Of a stretch of 7,389 bases of DNA, positions 1-6,513 are shown piece after piece; position 1 is the stretch's first letter; each line of letters opens with the position of its first letter. The translations under genes and the position numbers were made by a program. The notes under the pieces are model-generated. The model saw only the letters and a list, made by a program, of their open reading frames with translations, was not told the DNA's origin and made no database searches. The stretch covers positions 1 through 7,389 of the forward strand of contig CAIQIL010000641.1 of assembly GCA_903871865.1 (NCBI GenBank), in the 5' to 3' direction. The stretch is from an uncultured Burkholderiales bacterium. Lineage in GTDB: Bacteria > Pseudomonadota > Gammaproteobacteria > Burkholderiales > Burkholderiaceae_C.

Positions 1-672
1 CCGCACTCGCTGACGCTGACCATGGTCGGTGCCTCGCTGCTGTGGGTGGGCTGGTTCGGCTTCAACGCCGGCTCTGCCCTGGAAGCCAACGGCTTCGCCG
101 CCCTGGCCTTCATCAACACCTTCATCGCCACCGCTGCCGCTGTGCTGGGCTGGTGCCTGGGTGAGGCGCTGCTCAAGGGCAAGGCCTCGATGCTGGGCGC
201 CGCTTCCGGTGCTGTGGCTGGCCTGGTCGCCATCACCCCTGCCGCCGGCAACGTCGGCCTGGGTGGCGCCGTGATCATCGGCCTGCTGGCCGGCCTGATC
301 TGCCTGTGGGGCGTGACCGGCTTGAAGAAGCTGCTGGGTGCGGACGACTCGCTGGACGTGTTCGGCGTGCACGGCGTCGGTGGCATCTTCGGTGCCCTGG
401 CCACCGGCATCTTCAACTCGCCCAACCTGGGCGGCCCCTCGGCCGTCGGTGACTGGGTGACCGCTTCGATGATCCCTGCGGCCGACTACGTCATCTCCAC
501 CCAGTTCCTCACCCAGGCCAAGGCCGTGGGCCTGACGGTGGTTTGGTCGGCGGTGGTGTCGGTGATCGCCTACAAGATCGTCGATGTCGTGATCGGCCTG
601 CGCGTGCCGGAAGAAGAAGAACGCGAAGGCCTGGACATCACTTCGCATGGCGAAACGGCCTACCACAAGTGA
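1..672 (+). CDS. amtB: AmtB ammonium transporter, C-terminal part (5' end outside window)
   Basis: Inner-membrane channel of the Amt/Mep/Rh family that conducts ammonium/ammonia into the cell for nitrogen assimilation. The reading frame is open from base 1, and 223 residues are visible, roughly the second half of a ~400-residue protein. Seen directly: the segment WFGFNAGSAL near residue 20, the block LGWCLGE, and DVFGVHGVGGIFGAL around residues 118-132, whose histidine matches the second pore histidine of the family (H318 in E. coli AmtB). The cytoplasmic tail reads GLRVPEEEEREGLDITSHGE, the conserved C-terminal region that couples subunits and contacts the PII protein GlnK. The first pore histidine lies upstream of the window. 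In proteobacteria amtB usually follows glnK and is under nitrogen control; neither can be seen here. The gene ends in a strong terminator, so it is transcriptionally separate from gshA. The family is certain; a paralogue name is possible. Confidence 0.95.
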   Translation, partial: PHSLTLTMVGASLLWVGWFGFNAGSALEANGFAALAFINTFIATAAAVLGWCLGEALLKGKASMLGAASGAVAGLVAITPAAGNVGLGGAVIIGLLAGLICLWGVTGLKKLLGADDSLDVFGVHGVGGIFGALATGIFNSPNLGGPSAVGDWVTASMIPAADYVISTQFLTQAKAVGLTVVWSAVVSVIAYKIVDVVIGLRVPEEEEREGLDITSHGETAYHK

Positions 673-699
673 TGTGAGCAGGTGATGTGCTCTCCGATG

Positions 700-723
700 G
701 GCGCCTGACCTGAGGTCGGCGCC
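700..723 (+). other. Inverted repeat upstream of the amtB terminator
   Basis: GGCGCC-T-GACC, a TGA loop, then GGTC-GGCGCC: a 10-bp stem with one bulged T, lying 27 bases after the amtB stop codon and 10 bases before the intrinsic terminator. There is no T-run directly after it, so alone it should not terminate. It may protect the mRNA 3' end or assist the terminator (inference). Confidence 0.6.
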
Positions 724-733
724 ACATCCTCCA

Positions 734-764
734 GGGGTCGCCTTCGGGCGGCCCCTTGTTTTTT
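734..764 (+). terminator. Intrinsic (Rho-independent) terminator of amtB
   Basis: Left arm GGGGTCGCC (734-742), loop TTCG (743-746), right arm GGCGGCCCC (747-755). All nine positions pair, with one T.G wobble. The loop is closed by C-G, which makes the extra-stable C(UUCG)G tetraloop. It is followed by TTGTTTTTT (756-764). This is a textbook intrinsic terminator. It separates amtB from gshA and argues that gshA needs its own promoter. Confidence 0.93.
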
Positions 765-770
765 GGCGGG

Positions 771-799
771 GAGACACCAGTTGATCTTGTTCCTAGAAT
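771..799 (+). promoter_or_regulatory. Predicted sigma70-type promoter of gshA
   Basis: Possible -35 GAGACA (771-776; 4 of 6 matches to TTGACA), a 17-base spacer, and -10 TAGAAT (794-799; 5 of 6 matches to TATAAT). It starts only 6 bases after the T-run of the amtB terminator. Transcription would begin near 806, giving a leader of roughly 28 bases to the ATG at 834. The -10 overlaps the in-frame ATG at 798, so that ATG could not be used from this promoter. Predicted by eye only. Confidence 0.6.
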
Positions 800-833
800 G
801 TCCGGGTGTTCCTTGACTGACACCCCCGCCCCC

Positions 834-2129
834 ATGGTCCCCCACCTCATCACTGCGCTGACCGGCCCCATCAACGAACTGGAACAGCGCATGCTGGAGT
901 CCATGCCGGCCATCGAGCACTGGTTCCGGCTGGAATGGATGGAGCACACGCCGCCCTTCTACACCTCGGTGGACCTGCGCAACGCCGGCTTCAAGCTGGC
1001 GCCGGTGGACACCAACCTCTTCCCCGGCGGCTTCAACAACCTGACCAACGAGATGCTGCCGCTGGCCGTGCAGGCCTCGATGGCGGCCATCGAGAAAATC
1101 TGCCCCGAGGCCAAGAACCTCCTGCTGATCCCCGAGCGGCACACGCGCAACACGTTTTACCTGGCCAACCTGGCGCGCCTGGTCCAGATCTTCACGCTGA
1201 CCGGCTTGAACGTGCGCCTGGGCACGCTGGACGAGTCCATCAAGGAACCCACCGACATCGACCTGCCCGACGGCAGCAAGCTGACGCTGGAGCCGCTGTT
1301 GCGCACCCAGCGCCGCCTGGGCCTCAAGCACTTCGACCCCTGCACCATCCTGCTCAACAACGACCTGTCGGCCGGCATCCCCAAGGTGCTGGAAGACCTG
1401 CACGAGCAGTACCTGCTGCCACCGCTGCACGCCGGCTGGGCCGTGCGCCGCAAGAGCAAGCACTTCGAGCTCTACGAAGATGTGGCCAAGAAGTTCTCCA
1501 AGCTGCTGGGCATGGACCCCTGGTTGATCAACCCCATGCACGCCGAGTGCGACGAGGTCGATTTCCAGGAAGGCACTGGCCTGGATGCGCTGCAGACGCA
1601 GGTGGACGCGCTGCTGGGCAAGGTCCGCCGCAAATACAAGGAATACGGCATCAACGAAAAGCCCTTCGTTGTGGTCAAGGCCGACAACGGCACCTACGGC
1701 ATGGGCATCATGACGGTGCGCGACGCCAAGGAGCTCAACGAGCTGAACCGCCGCACGCGCAACAAGATGTCGGTGGTGAAGGACGGCCAGGAGGTGACAC
1801 AGGTCATCGTCCAGGAAGGCGTGCCCACCTACGAGCGCATGAACGAGGCGGTGGCCGAGCCGGTGGTCTACATGATCGACCGCTACGTGGTGGGCGGCTT
1901 CTACCGCGTGCACGCCGAGCGTGGCATCGACGAGAACCTCAACGCGCCGGGCTCCAGCTTCGTGCCCCTGGCCTTCGCCGAGCCCACCCAGCTGCCCCGC
2001 CCCGGCGTGAAACCTGGCGCCAGCGCGCCCAACCGCTTCTACATGTACGGCGTGATCGCCCGCTTGGCCATGCTGGCCGCGAGCTACGAGCTGGCCGTGA
2101 CCGACCCGAACGCCGAGGTCTATGCCTGA
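834..2129 (+). CDS. gshA: Glutamate-cysteine ligase, proteobacterial type
   Basis: ATP-dependent joining of L-glutamate and L-cysteine to gamma-glutamylcysteine, the first and usually limiting step of glutathione synthesis, in the cytosol. It belongs to the family found in Acidithiobacillus and Burkholderiales (Pfam GshA, PF08886), which differs from the E. coli enzyme family. The 431-residue length fits. Seen: a strongly conserved N-terminal block from FRLEW to FPGGFNNL (31-70), IPERHTRN (99-106), a glycine-rich VKADNGTYGMGIM (281-293), and RYVVGGFYRVH (350-360) followed by DENLNAPGS (366-374). The last blocks resemble ATP-grasp nucleotide and Mg sites (inference). Start: the frame also opens at TTG 756, inside the amtB terminator, and at ATG 798, inside the predicted -10. 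ATG 834 gives the family-like start MVPHLITALTGP. No Shine-Dalgarno sequence precedes it; the leader is C-rich. gshB lies three genes on. Confidence 0.93.
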   Translation: MVPHLITALTGPINELEQRMLESMPAIEHWFRLEWMEHTPPFYTSVDLRNAGFKLAPVDTNLFPGGFNNLTNEMLPLAVQASMAAIEKICPEAKNLLLIPERHTRNTFYLANLARLVQIFTLTGLNVRLGTLDESIKEPTDIDLPDGSKLTLEPLLRTQRRLGLKHFDPCTILLNNDLSAGIPKVLEDLHEQYLLPPLHAGWAVRRKSKHFELYEDVAKKFSKLLGMDPWLINPMHAECDEVDFQEGTGLDALQTQVDALLGKVRRKYKEYGINEKPFVVVKADNGTYGMGIMTVRDAKELNELNRRTRNKMSVVKDGQEVTQVIVQEGVPTYERMNEAVAEPVVYMIDRYVVGGFYRVHAERGIDENLNAPGSSFVPLAFAEPTQLPRPGVKPGASAPNRFYMYGVIARLAMLAASYELAVTDPNAEVYA

Positions 2130-2203
2130 CAGGGGCTGAGCTCGGGCGGGCGAGAGCACGACACGGCCGATTCGTCAAGCGACGCGTCACCGGCGAGGGC
2201 AAG

Positions 2204-2242
2204 CCACCCACAGTGGGGTGGGCGCGCCCGCCGAACGGGCGC
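2204..2242 (+). promoter_or_regulatory. Two tandem inverted repeats in the gshA-kup gap
   Basis: The 148-base gap between gshA and kup (2130-2277) holds two dyads. The first is CCACCC (2204-2209) with GGGTGG (2216-2221); including inner bases it is nearly symmetric about 2212. The second is GCGCCCG (2224-2230), a five-base loop, and CGGGCGC (2236-2242), a perfect 7-bp stem. No T-run follows the second (the next bases are AAAATGG), so it is not a normal intrinsic terminator. It could be an mRNA structure, a processing signal or an operator; the sequence does not decide. The rest of the gap shows nothing I recognise. Confidence 0.45.
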
Positions 2243-2247
2243 AAAAT
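2242..2247 (+). promoter_or_regulatory. Weak possible -10 element upstream of kup
   Basis: CAAAAT (4 of 6 matches to TATAAT) sits in the context GCAAAATGGCGG. I see no convincing -35 at the right distance, so an activator or read-through from gshA would be needed. If real, transcription would start near 2254, which excludes the GTG at 2218 and leaves GTG 2278 as the kup start. It overlaps the end of the second inverted repeat. Confidence 0.25.
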
Positions 2248-2277
2248 GGCGGATCGGTCGTTTCTCGCTCCAACTCT

Positions 2278-4164
2278 GTGCAGCACCCATCCAACGCTCC
2301 GCTCAGCAAATCCCAGCTCGCCGCTCTGACTCTGGGTGCCCTGGGCGTCGTCTATGGCGACATTGGCACCAGCCCGCTGTACGCTTTCAAGGAAGTCTTC
2401 GCGCACGGGCACCTCCAGCCCACGCCGGAGAACATCCACGGCATCCTGTCGCTGATGTTCTGGACGCTGACGGTGATCGTGTCGCTGAAATACGTCACGC
2501 TCATCCTGCGCGCCGACAACAACGGCGAAGGCGGCCTGATCGCCATGCTGGCGCTGGCCTCCACCGCGGTGAAAGACAAGCCCCGAACGCGGGCCACGCT
2601 GCTGGCCATTGGCATCTTCGGCACGGCCATCTTTTTTGGCGATGGGGTCATCACGCCCGCCATTTCGGTGCTGTCGGCCGTGGAGGGCATGGAGGTCGCA
2701 GCGCCCGGGCTGGAGCGCTTCGTCGTGCCCATCACCCTGGTGGTGCTGACGCTGCTGTTCATGGTGCAAAAGCACGGCACGGGCGGCATCGGCAAGTTTT
2801 TCGGGCCGATCACCGCGGTGTGGTTCATCGTGCTGGCCGTCATGGGCATGCACCACATCCTCGCCAACCCCTCGGTGCTGGTCGCCATGAGCCCGCACCA
2901 TGCCCTGGGCTTCATCGTGAACCACCCCGGGCTGGCCTTCATTGCTCTGGGCGCCGTCATCCTGTGCGCCACCGGGGCAGAAGCGCTCTACGCCGACATG
3001 GGCCACTTCGGCAAGCGCCCCATCCGCCTGGCCTGGTTCGGCTTGGTCATGCCGGCGCTGGTCATCAACTACTTCGGGCAGGGCGCCATGTTGCTGGCCC
3101 ACCCCGAGAACATCGGCAACCCCTTCTTCGAGATGGCGCCGCAATGGGCGCTGTACCCGCTGGTCGGCCTGGCCACTTGCGCCACCTTCATCGCCTCGCA
3201 AGCCCTGATCTCCGCGGCGTTTTCCGTCACCAAACAGGTCATCCAACTGGGCTACCTGCCGCGCCTGCGCGTGCTGCACACCTCCGAGAAGGAAACCGGC
3301 CAGATCTACATCCCCTTCGTGAACTGGGGCCTGTACGCCTGCATCGTGATGGCTGTGATTTTCTTCGGCTCCAGCAGCAAGCTGGCCGCGGCTTACGGCA
3401 TCACCGTCACCATCGACATGCTGATCACGACGGTGATGACCTTCTTCGTGATCCGCTTCGCCTGGCGCCTGACGCTGCCGCTGTGCATCGCGGCCACGGG
3501 CATCTTCTTCGTGATCGACGTGATGTATTTCAGCGCCAACGTCATCAAGGTGATCGACGGTGGCTGGTTCCCCCTGCTGATCGGCGTGATCATGTTCAGC
3601 CTGATGCAAACTTGGAAGGACGGCCGCGCCTTGCTGAGCGAACGCCTGCGCTCGGACGCCATCGACCTGCACCCCTTCCTGGAGGCCGTGTTCTGCAGCC
3701 CGCCGCTGCGCGTGGCCGGCACGGCGGTGTTCATGAACGCCGATGCAGGCACCACGCCCAACGCCCTGCTGCACAACCTCAAGCACAACAAGGTGTTGCA
3801 CGCGCAAAACCTGTTCGTGACGGTGCGCTCGCACGAGGTGCCGTGGATCCGCGATGCCGACCGCGTCGAGGTGGAGGACATGGGCAACGACTGCTGGCAG
3901 ATCATGCTGCACTTCGGTTTCAAGGACGAGCCCGATGTGCCGCGTGCGCTCCAGCTGCTGCAAAAGCACGGCGTGCAGATCGACGACATGGAGACCAGCT
4001 ACTTCCTGTCGCGCGACATCGTCATTCCCACCATCGGCAGCGGCATGATGCCCTGGCGCGAAAAGCTCTTCGCCAGCATGCACCGCAACGCGTCCGGTGT
4101 GGCCGACTTCCTGAGCCTGCCCACCAACCGCGTGGTGGAGTTGGGCTCGAAGGTGGAGATCTGA
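2278..4164 (+). CDS. kup: Kup-family potassium uptake transporter
   Basis: Inner-membrane K+ importer of the KUP/HAK/KT family, thought to work as a K+/H+ symporter. With the GTG at 2278 it has 628 residues, close to the 622 of E. coli Kup. Seen: the N-terminal signature [18 protein letters not shown] (20-37) with its conserved aspartate D28, [19 protein letters not shown] around 119-137, [16 protein letters not shown], many hydrophobic segments consistent with about twelve membrane helices, and a soluble C-terminal domain from about residue 450. The frame also opens at GTG 2218, adding 20 residues that are encoded by the hairpin region and look unlike protein conserved in the family. Neither start has a clear ribosome binding site, so the start is uncertain. 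The gene lies 148 bases after gshA and only four bases before the BenE-like gene. No key residue appears to be missing. Confidence 0.94.
   Translation: MQHPSNAPLSKSQLAALTLGALGVVYGDIGTSPLYAFKEVFAHGHLQPTPENIHGILSLMFWTLTVIVSLKYVTLILRADNNGEGGLIAMLALASTAVKDKPRTRATLLAIGIFGTAIFFGDGVITPAISVLSAVEGMEVAAPGLERFVVPITLVVLTLLFMVQKHGTGGIGKFFGPITAVWFIVLAVMGMHHILANPSVLVAMSPHHALGFIVNHPGLAFIALGAVILCATGAEALYADMGHFGKRPIRLAWFGLVMPALVINYFGQGAMLLAHPENIGNPFFEMAPQWALYPLVGLATCATFIASQALISAAFSVTKQVIQLGYLPRLRVLHTSEKETGQIYIPFVNWGLYACIVMAVIFFGSSSKLAAAYGITVTIDMLITTVMTFFVIRFAWRLTLPLCIAATGIFFVIDVMYFSANVIKVIDGGWFPLLIGVIMFSLMQTWKDGRALLSERLRSDAIDLHPFLEAVFCSPPLRVAGTAVFMNADAGTTPNALLHNLKHNKVLHAQNLFVTVRSHEVPWIRDADRVEVEDMGNDCWQIMLHFGFKDEPDVPRALQLLQKHGVQIDDMETSYFLSRDIVIPTIGSGMMPWREKLFASMHRNASGVADFLSLPTNRVVELGSKVEI
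4152..4158 (+). promoter_or_regulatory. Ribosome binding site for the BenE-like gene, inside the kup 3' end
   Basis: GGTGGAG ends 10 bases before the GTG at 4169 and lies within the last codons of kup. It supports GTG 4169 over the in-frame ATG at 4187, which has only AAAGAG directly against it. The placement suggests translation coupled to kup. Confidence 0.5.
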
Positions 4165-4168
4165 GCGC

Positions 4169-5377
4169 GTGCGGCATCTGAAAGAGATGCTGCGCGACAC
4201 CTCTCTGTCGGCGGTGTCGGCCGGCTTCGTGGCCACGCTGGTGGGCTTCACCAGCACCATCGCGCTGATCTTCCACGCGGCTCGCTCTCTAGGCGCCACG
4301 CCCGACCAGATCACCTCCTGGGTGCTGGCCCTCGGCCTGGGCATGGGCCTGAGCACGCTGGGCCTGTCGCTGTGGACGCGCGCGCCCATCCTCATCACCT
4401 GGTCCACGCCGGGCGCGGCCGTGATCGCCAGCGCGGCCACGGGCGTGAGCCTCTCCGAGGCGGTCGGGGCCTTCCTGGTCTGCGGCGTGTTGATGTGGCT
4501 GTGCGGCGTGACGGGCTGGTTCGAGCGCATCATGAACCGCATCCCGCTGGCGCTGGCCTCCAGCCTGCTGGCGGGCATCCTGGCCAAGTTCGCGTTGCTG
4601 TCGTTTGCGGCCGCTACGCCCCAGCCACTGCTCATCGTCACGATGCTGATGGTCTACCTCGTGGGCAAGCGCTGGTGGCAGCGTTATGCCGTGCTGGGCG
4701 TGCTGCTGGGCGGCACGGCCGTGGCCGCCACGCAGGGTTTGCTGGACACCTCGCAAGTGACGCTGCAATTCGCCAAGCCCGTGTTCGTGATGCCGACGTG
4801 GTCCTGGCACGCCGTGCTCAGCATGGGCGTGCCGCTGTTCATCGTGACGATGGCCTCGCAGGCGGTGCCGGGGGTGTCGGCCATCCGGGTGTCGGGCTAC
4901 CAGCCGCCGGTCTCGCCGCTGATGAGCTGGTCGGGCATCACCACCGTGCTGCTGGCACCTTTCGGGGGCTACGCCTTCAACCTGGCGGCCATCACGGCGG
5001 CCATCGTGCTCAATCCGCACGCCCATGCCGATGCCGGCAAGCGCTACACAGCGGCCATGTGGGCGGGCCTGTTCTACATCGCCATGGGCTTGCTGGGCGG
5101 GGCCGTGGCAGGGCTGCTGGCGGCCTTCCCGGCGGCGCTCATCATGGGCGTGGCGGGCATGGCGCTGCTGGGCACCATCGCCAACGGCCTGGCCACCTCG
5201 CTGGCCGAGCCGGGCAAGCGCGAAGCGGCGCTCATCACGTTCCTGGTGACGCTGTCGGGCGTGACGCTGCTGGGCGTGGGCTCGGCCTTCTGGGGCCTTG
5301 TGGCCGGTGTGGTCACCCTCTTCGTGGAACACTACCGTGTCAGACCGCCCTCGCACGAAGGGCCCGATGAGCGGTGA
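4169..5377 (+). CDS. BenE/YdcO-family membrane transporter (putative benzoate or organic-anion/H+ symporter)
   Basis: Polytopic inner-membrane protein of 402 residues, the usual family length (about 390-400). It reads as a clear relative of E. coli YdcO and Acinetobacter BenE. Shared blocks are GFTSTIALIFHAARSLGAT (26-44), APILITWSTPGAA (72-84), MNRIPLALASSLLAGIL, IVTMASQAVPGVSAI (225-239), FGGYAFNLAAITAAI (265-279) and GVGSAFWGLVAGV near the C-terminus. BenE takes up benzoate with protons; the substrate of YdcO-like members is unknown to me, and no aromatic catabolic genes are in this window, so benzoate should not be assumed. The start GTG 4169 lies four bases after the kup stop and has a possible ribosome binding site; ATG 4187 is the alternative. 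It is almost certainly cotranscribed with kup, which makes a role in ion or organic-acid balance possible (inference only). Confidence 0.9.
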   Translation: MRHLKEMLRDTSLSAVSAGFVATLVGFTSTIALIFHAARSLGATPDQITSWVLALGLGMGLSTLGLSLWTRAPILITWSTPGAAVIASAATGVSLSEAVGAFLVCGVLMWLCGVTGWFERIMNRIPLALASSLLAGILAKFALLSFAAATPQPLLIVTMLMVYLVGKRWWQRYAVLGVLLGGTAVAATQGLLDTSQVTLQFAKPVFVMPTWSWHAVLSMGVPLFIVTMASQAVPGVSAIRVSGYQPPVSPLMSWSGITTVLLAPFGGYAFNLAAITAAIVLNPHAHADAGKRYTAAMWAGLFYIAMGLLGGAVAGLLAAFPAALIMGVAGMALLGTIANGLATSLAEPGKREAALITFLVTLSGVTLLGVGSAFWGLVAGVVTLFVEHYRVRPPSHEGPDER

Positions 5378-5400
5378 GCCTCGCAGCACGGATGCCCCGG

Positions 5401-5473
5401 ATCGCCCCTCAGCACCCTCTGTCAGCGCCCCTCTCATCGCCCAGCCGCACACACGCCATCACCGCCCCACGCC
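5401..5473 (+). other. C-rich, G-poor leader directly before gshB
   Basis: The gap between the BenE-like gene and gshB is 96 bases (5378-5473). By hand count 5401-5473 has about 56% C and 15% G, with many CC/TC/AC steps and no evident stable hairpin. Such C>G stretches are the type of RNA that Rho binds. There is no Shine-Dalgarno sequence before the gshB ATG and no promoter that I can recognise. A Rho-loading site or an unstructured leader that helps initiation without Shine-Dalgarno pairing are both possible. Confidence 0.4.
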
Positions 5474-6424
5474 ATGCCGCAATTCCTGTTCGTTGCCGAT
5501 CCGCTCGAGACTTTCAAGACCCACAAGGACAGCACCTTCGCGATGATGCGCGAGGCGGCCTCCCGCGGGCACACGCTGTGGGCCTGCGAACCGCAGCAGC
5601 TGGTCTGGCAACGTGGCAGCGTGGTCACGGCGCACGCGCGCCGCATCACACTGACGGGTGACGCGCACGACTGGTTCGACGAGGTCGAAGCCGCCGACAT
5701 CGCCCTGTGCGAGTTGGACGCCGTGCTCATGCGCAAGGACCCCCCCTTCGACGCCGAGTACCTCTACACCACCCACCTGCTGACCCAGGCCGAACGCGAA
5801 GGCGCCCGCGTCTTCAACAGCCCCGAGGCCCTGCGCGCCCATCCCGAGAAGCTGGCCATCCTGGAGTTCCCGCAGCACATCGCGCCCACCCTGGTCACGC
5901 GCGACATGGCCGCCGTGCGCGCCTTCCACGCCGAACACCGCGACGTCATCCTCAAGCCCCTGGACGGCATGGGCGGTGCGGGCATTTTCCGCGTGAAGGA
6001 CGATGGCCTGAACCTGGCCAGCATCACCGAGACGCTGACGCGCGATGGCGCCCAGACCATCATGGTGCAGGCCTTCCTGCCGGCCATCAGCGCAGGCGAC
6101 AAACGCGTGCTGCTGATCGACGGCGTGCCCGTGCCGTTTGCGCTGGCCCGCATCCCGCAAGGCGGCGAAGTGCGCGGCAACCTGGCGGCCGGCGGCAAGG
6201 GCGTGGCCCAGCCTTTGAGCGACGGCGACCGCGCCATCGCCGAACACCTCGGCCCCATCCTGGCCGCGCGCGGCTTGCTGCTGGTGGGCCTGGACATCAT
6301 CGGCGACCGCCTCACCGAGATCAACGTGACCAGCCCGACCTGCTTCCAGGAAATCACCGACCAGGCCGGCTTCAACGTGGCGCAGCGCTTCATCGACGCG
6401 CTGGAAGGCAAGCTGACCGCCTGA
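5474..6424 (+). CDS. gshB: Glutathione synthetase
   Basis: ATP-dependent addition of glycine to gamma-glutamylcysteine, the second step of glutathione synthesis, in the cytosol. It has 316 residues against 315 in E. coli GshB. Domain order is typical: an N-terminal substrate-binding part (about 1-120) with LMRKDPPFD (85-93), then an ATP-grasp domain. Seen there: VILKPLDGMGGAGIFR (158-173) with nucleotide-binding K161, FLPAISAGDKRVLLIDG (201-217), the RGNLAAGG loop (234-241), and GLDIIGDRLTEINVTSPT (272-289). D274, E282 and N284 match the Mg2+ ligands of the E. coli enzyme, so it should be active. The ATG at 5474 gives the standard N-terminus MPQFLFVADP; no Shine-Dalgarno sequence is visible. 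It is 96 bases downstream of the BenE-like gene, same strand, and completes the pathway begun by gshA. Confidence 0.97.
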   Translation: MPQFLFVADPLETFKTHKDSTFAMMREAASRGHTLWACEPQQLVWQRGSVVTAHARRITLTGDAHDWFDEVEAADIALCELDAVLMRKDPPFDAEYLYTTHLLTQAEREGARVFNSPEALRAHPEKLAILEFPQHIAPTLVTRDMAAVRAFHAEHRDVILKPLDGMGGAGIFRVKDDGLNLASITETLTRDGAQTIMVQAFLPAISAGDKRVLLIDGVPVPFALARIPQGGEVRGNLAAGGKGVAQPLSDGDRAIAEHLGPILAARGLLLVGLDIIGDRLTEINVTSPTCFQEITDQAGFNVAQRFIDALEGKLTA

Positions 6425-6433
6425 CATCGCCAG

Positions 6434-6462
6434 CAGACAGCGTCACGCCAAACAGCGACAAT
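6434..6462 (+). promoter_or_regulatory. Predicted sigma70-type promoter of uup
   Basis: Possible -35 CAGACA (6434-6439; 4 of 6), a 17-base spacer, and -10 GACAAT (6457-6462; 4 of 6). The layout matches the predicted gshA promoter, with the same GACA core in the -35 and the same spacer. It begins 10 bases after the gshB stop. Transcription would start near 6469, leaving a leader of about 45 bases that contains the next hairpin. Confidence 0.45.
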
Positions 6463-6474
6463 ACCGGGTTGTCC

Positions 6475-6489
6475 GGCCCCACGGGGGCC
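6475..6489 (+). other. Short GC hairpin between gshB and uup
   Basis: GGCCCC (6475-6480), loop ACG, GGGGCC (6484-6489): a 6-bp all-GC stem. The bases after it (CCTTGCTGCTT) are not a proper T-run, so it is at best a weak terminator for gshB. If the promoter at 6434-6462 is used, the hairpin lies at the very 5' end of the uup mRNA, where it could shield the transcript from decay. Confidence 0.45.
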
Positions 6490-6513
6490 CCTTGCTGCTT
6501 ACCCGGATCCTCC

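Noticed and set aside
660..2159. Open minus-strand frame of 499 codons opposite gshA
   Set aside because: It exactly shadows gshA, and its His/Val/Leu/Gln-rich composition is that of a mirror frame. No ribosome binding site or family motif.
2224..2242. Intrinsic terminator of gshA
   Set aside because: The stem is good, but the bases that follow are AAAATGG, not a T-run. I kept it only as an inverted repeat.
935..2329. Plus-strand frame of 464 codons overlapping gshA
   Set aside because: It overlaps the real gshA frame, and the product is dominated by R, A, H, G and P, as expected from a +1/+2 shift of high-GC coding DNA.
1939..4641. Open minus-strand frame of about 900 codons
   Set aside because: It runs antisense through the end of gshA, all of kup and part of the BenE-like gene, each with strong family motifs. 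Its product is rich in H, R, A, G and Q without recognisable domains, typical of the shadow frame of high-GC genes.
4289..5452. Minus-strand frame of 387 codons opposite the BenE-like gene
   Set aside because: Low-complexity H/R/Q/G-rich translation; the opposite strand encodes a clear membrane transporter.
5374..5661. Plus-strand frame bridging the BenE-like gene end and gshB
   Set aside because: It overlaps the gshB start region in another frame and has no motif. The C-rich gap simply lacks stop codons in this frame.
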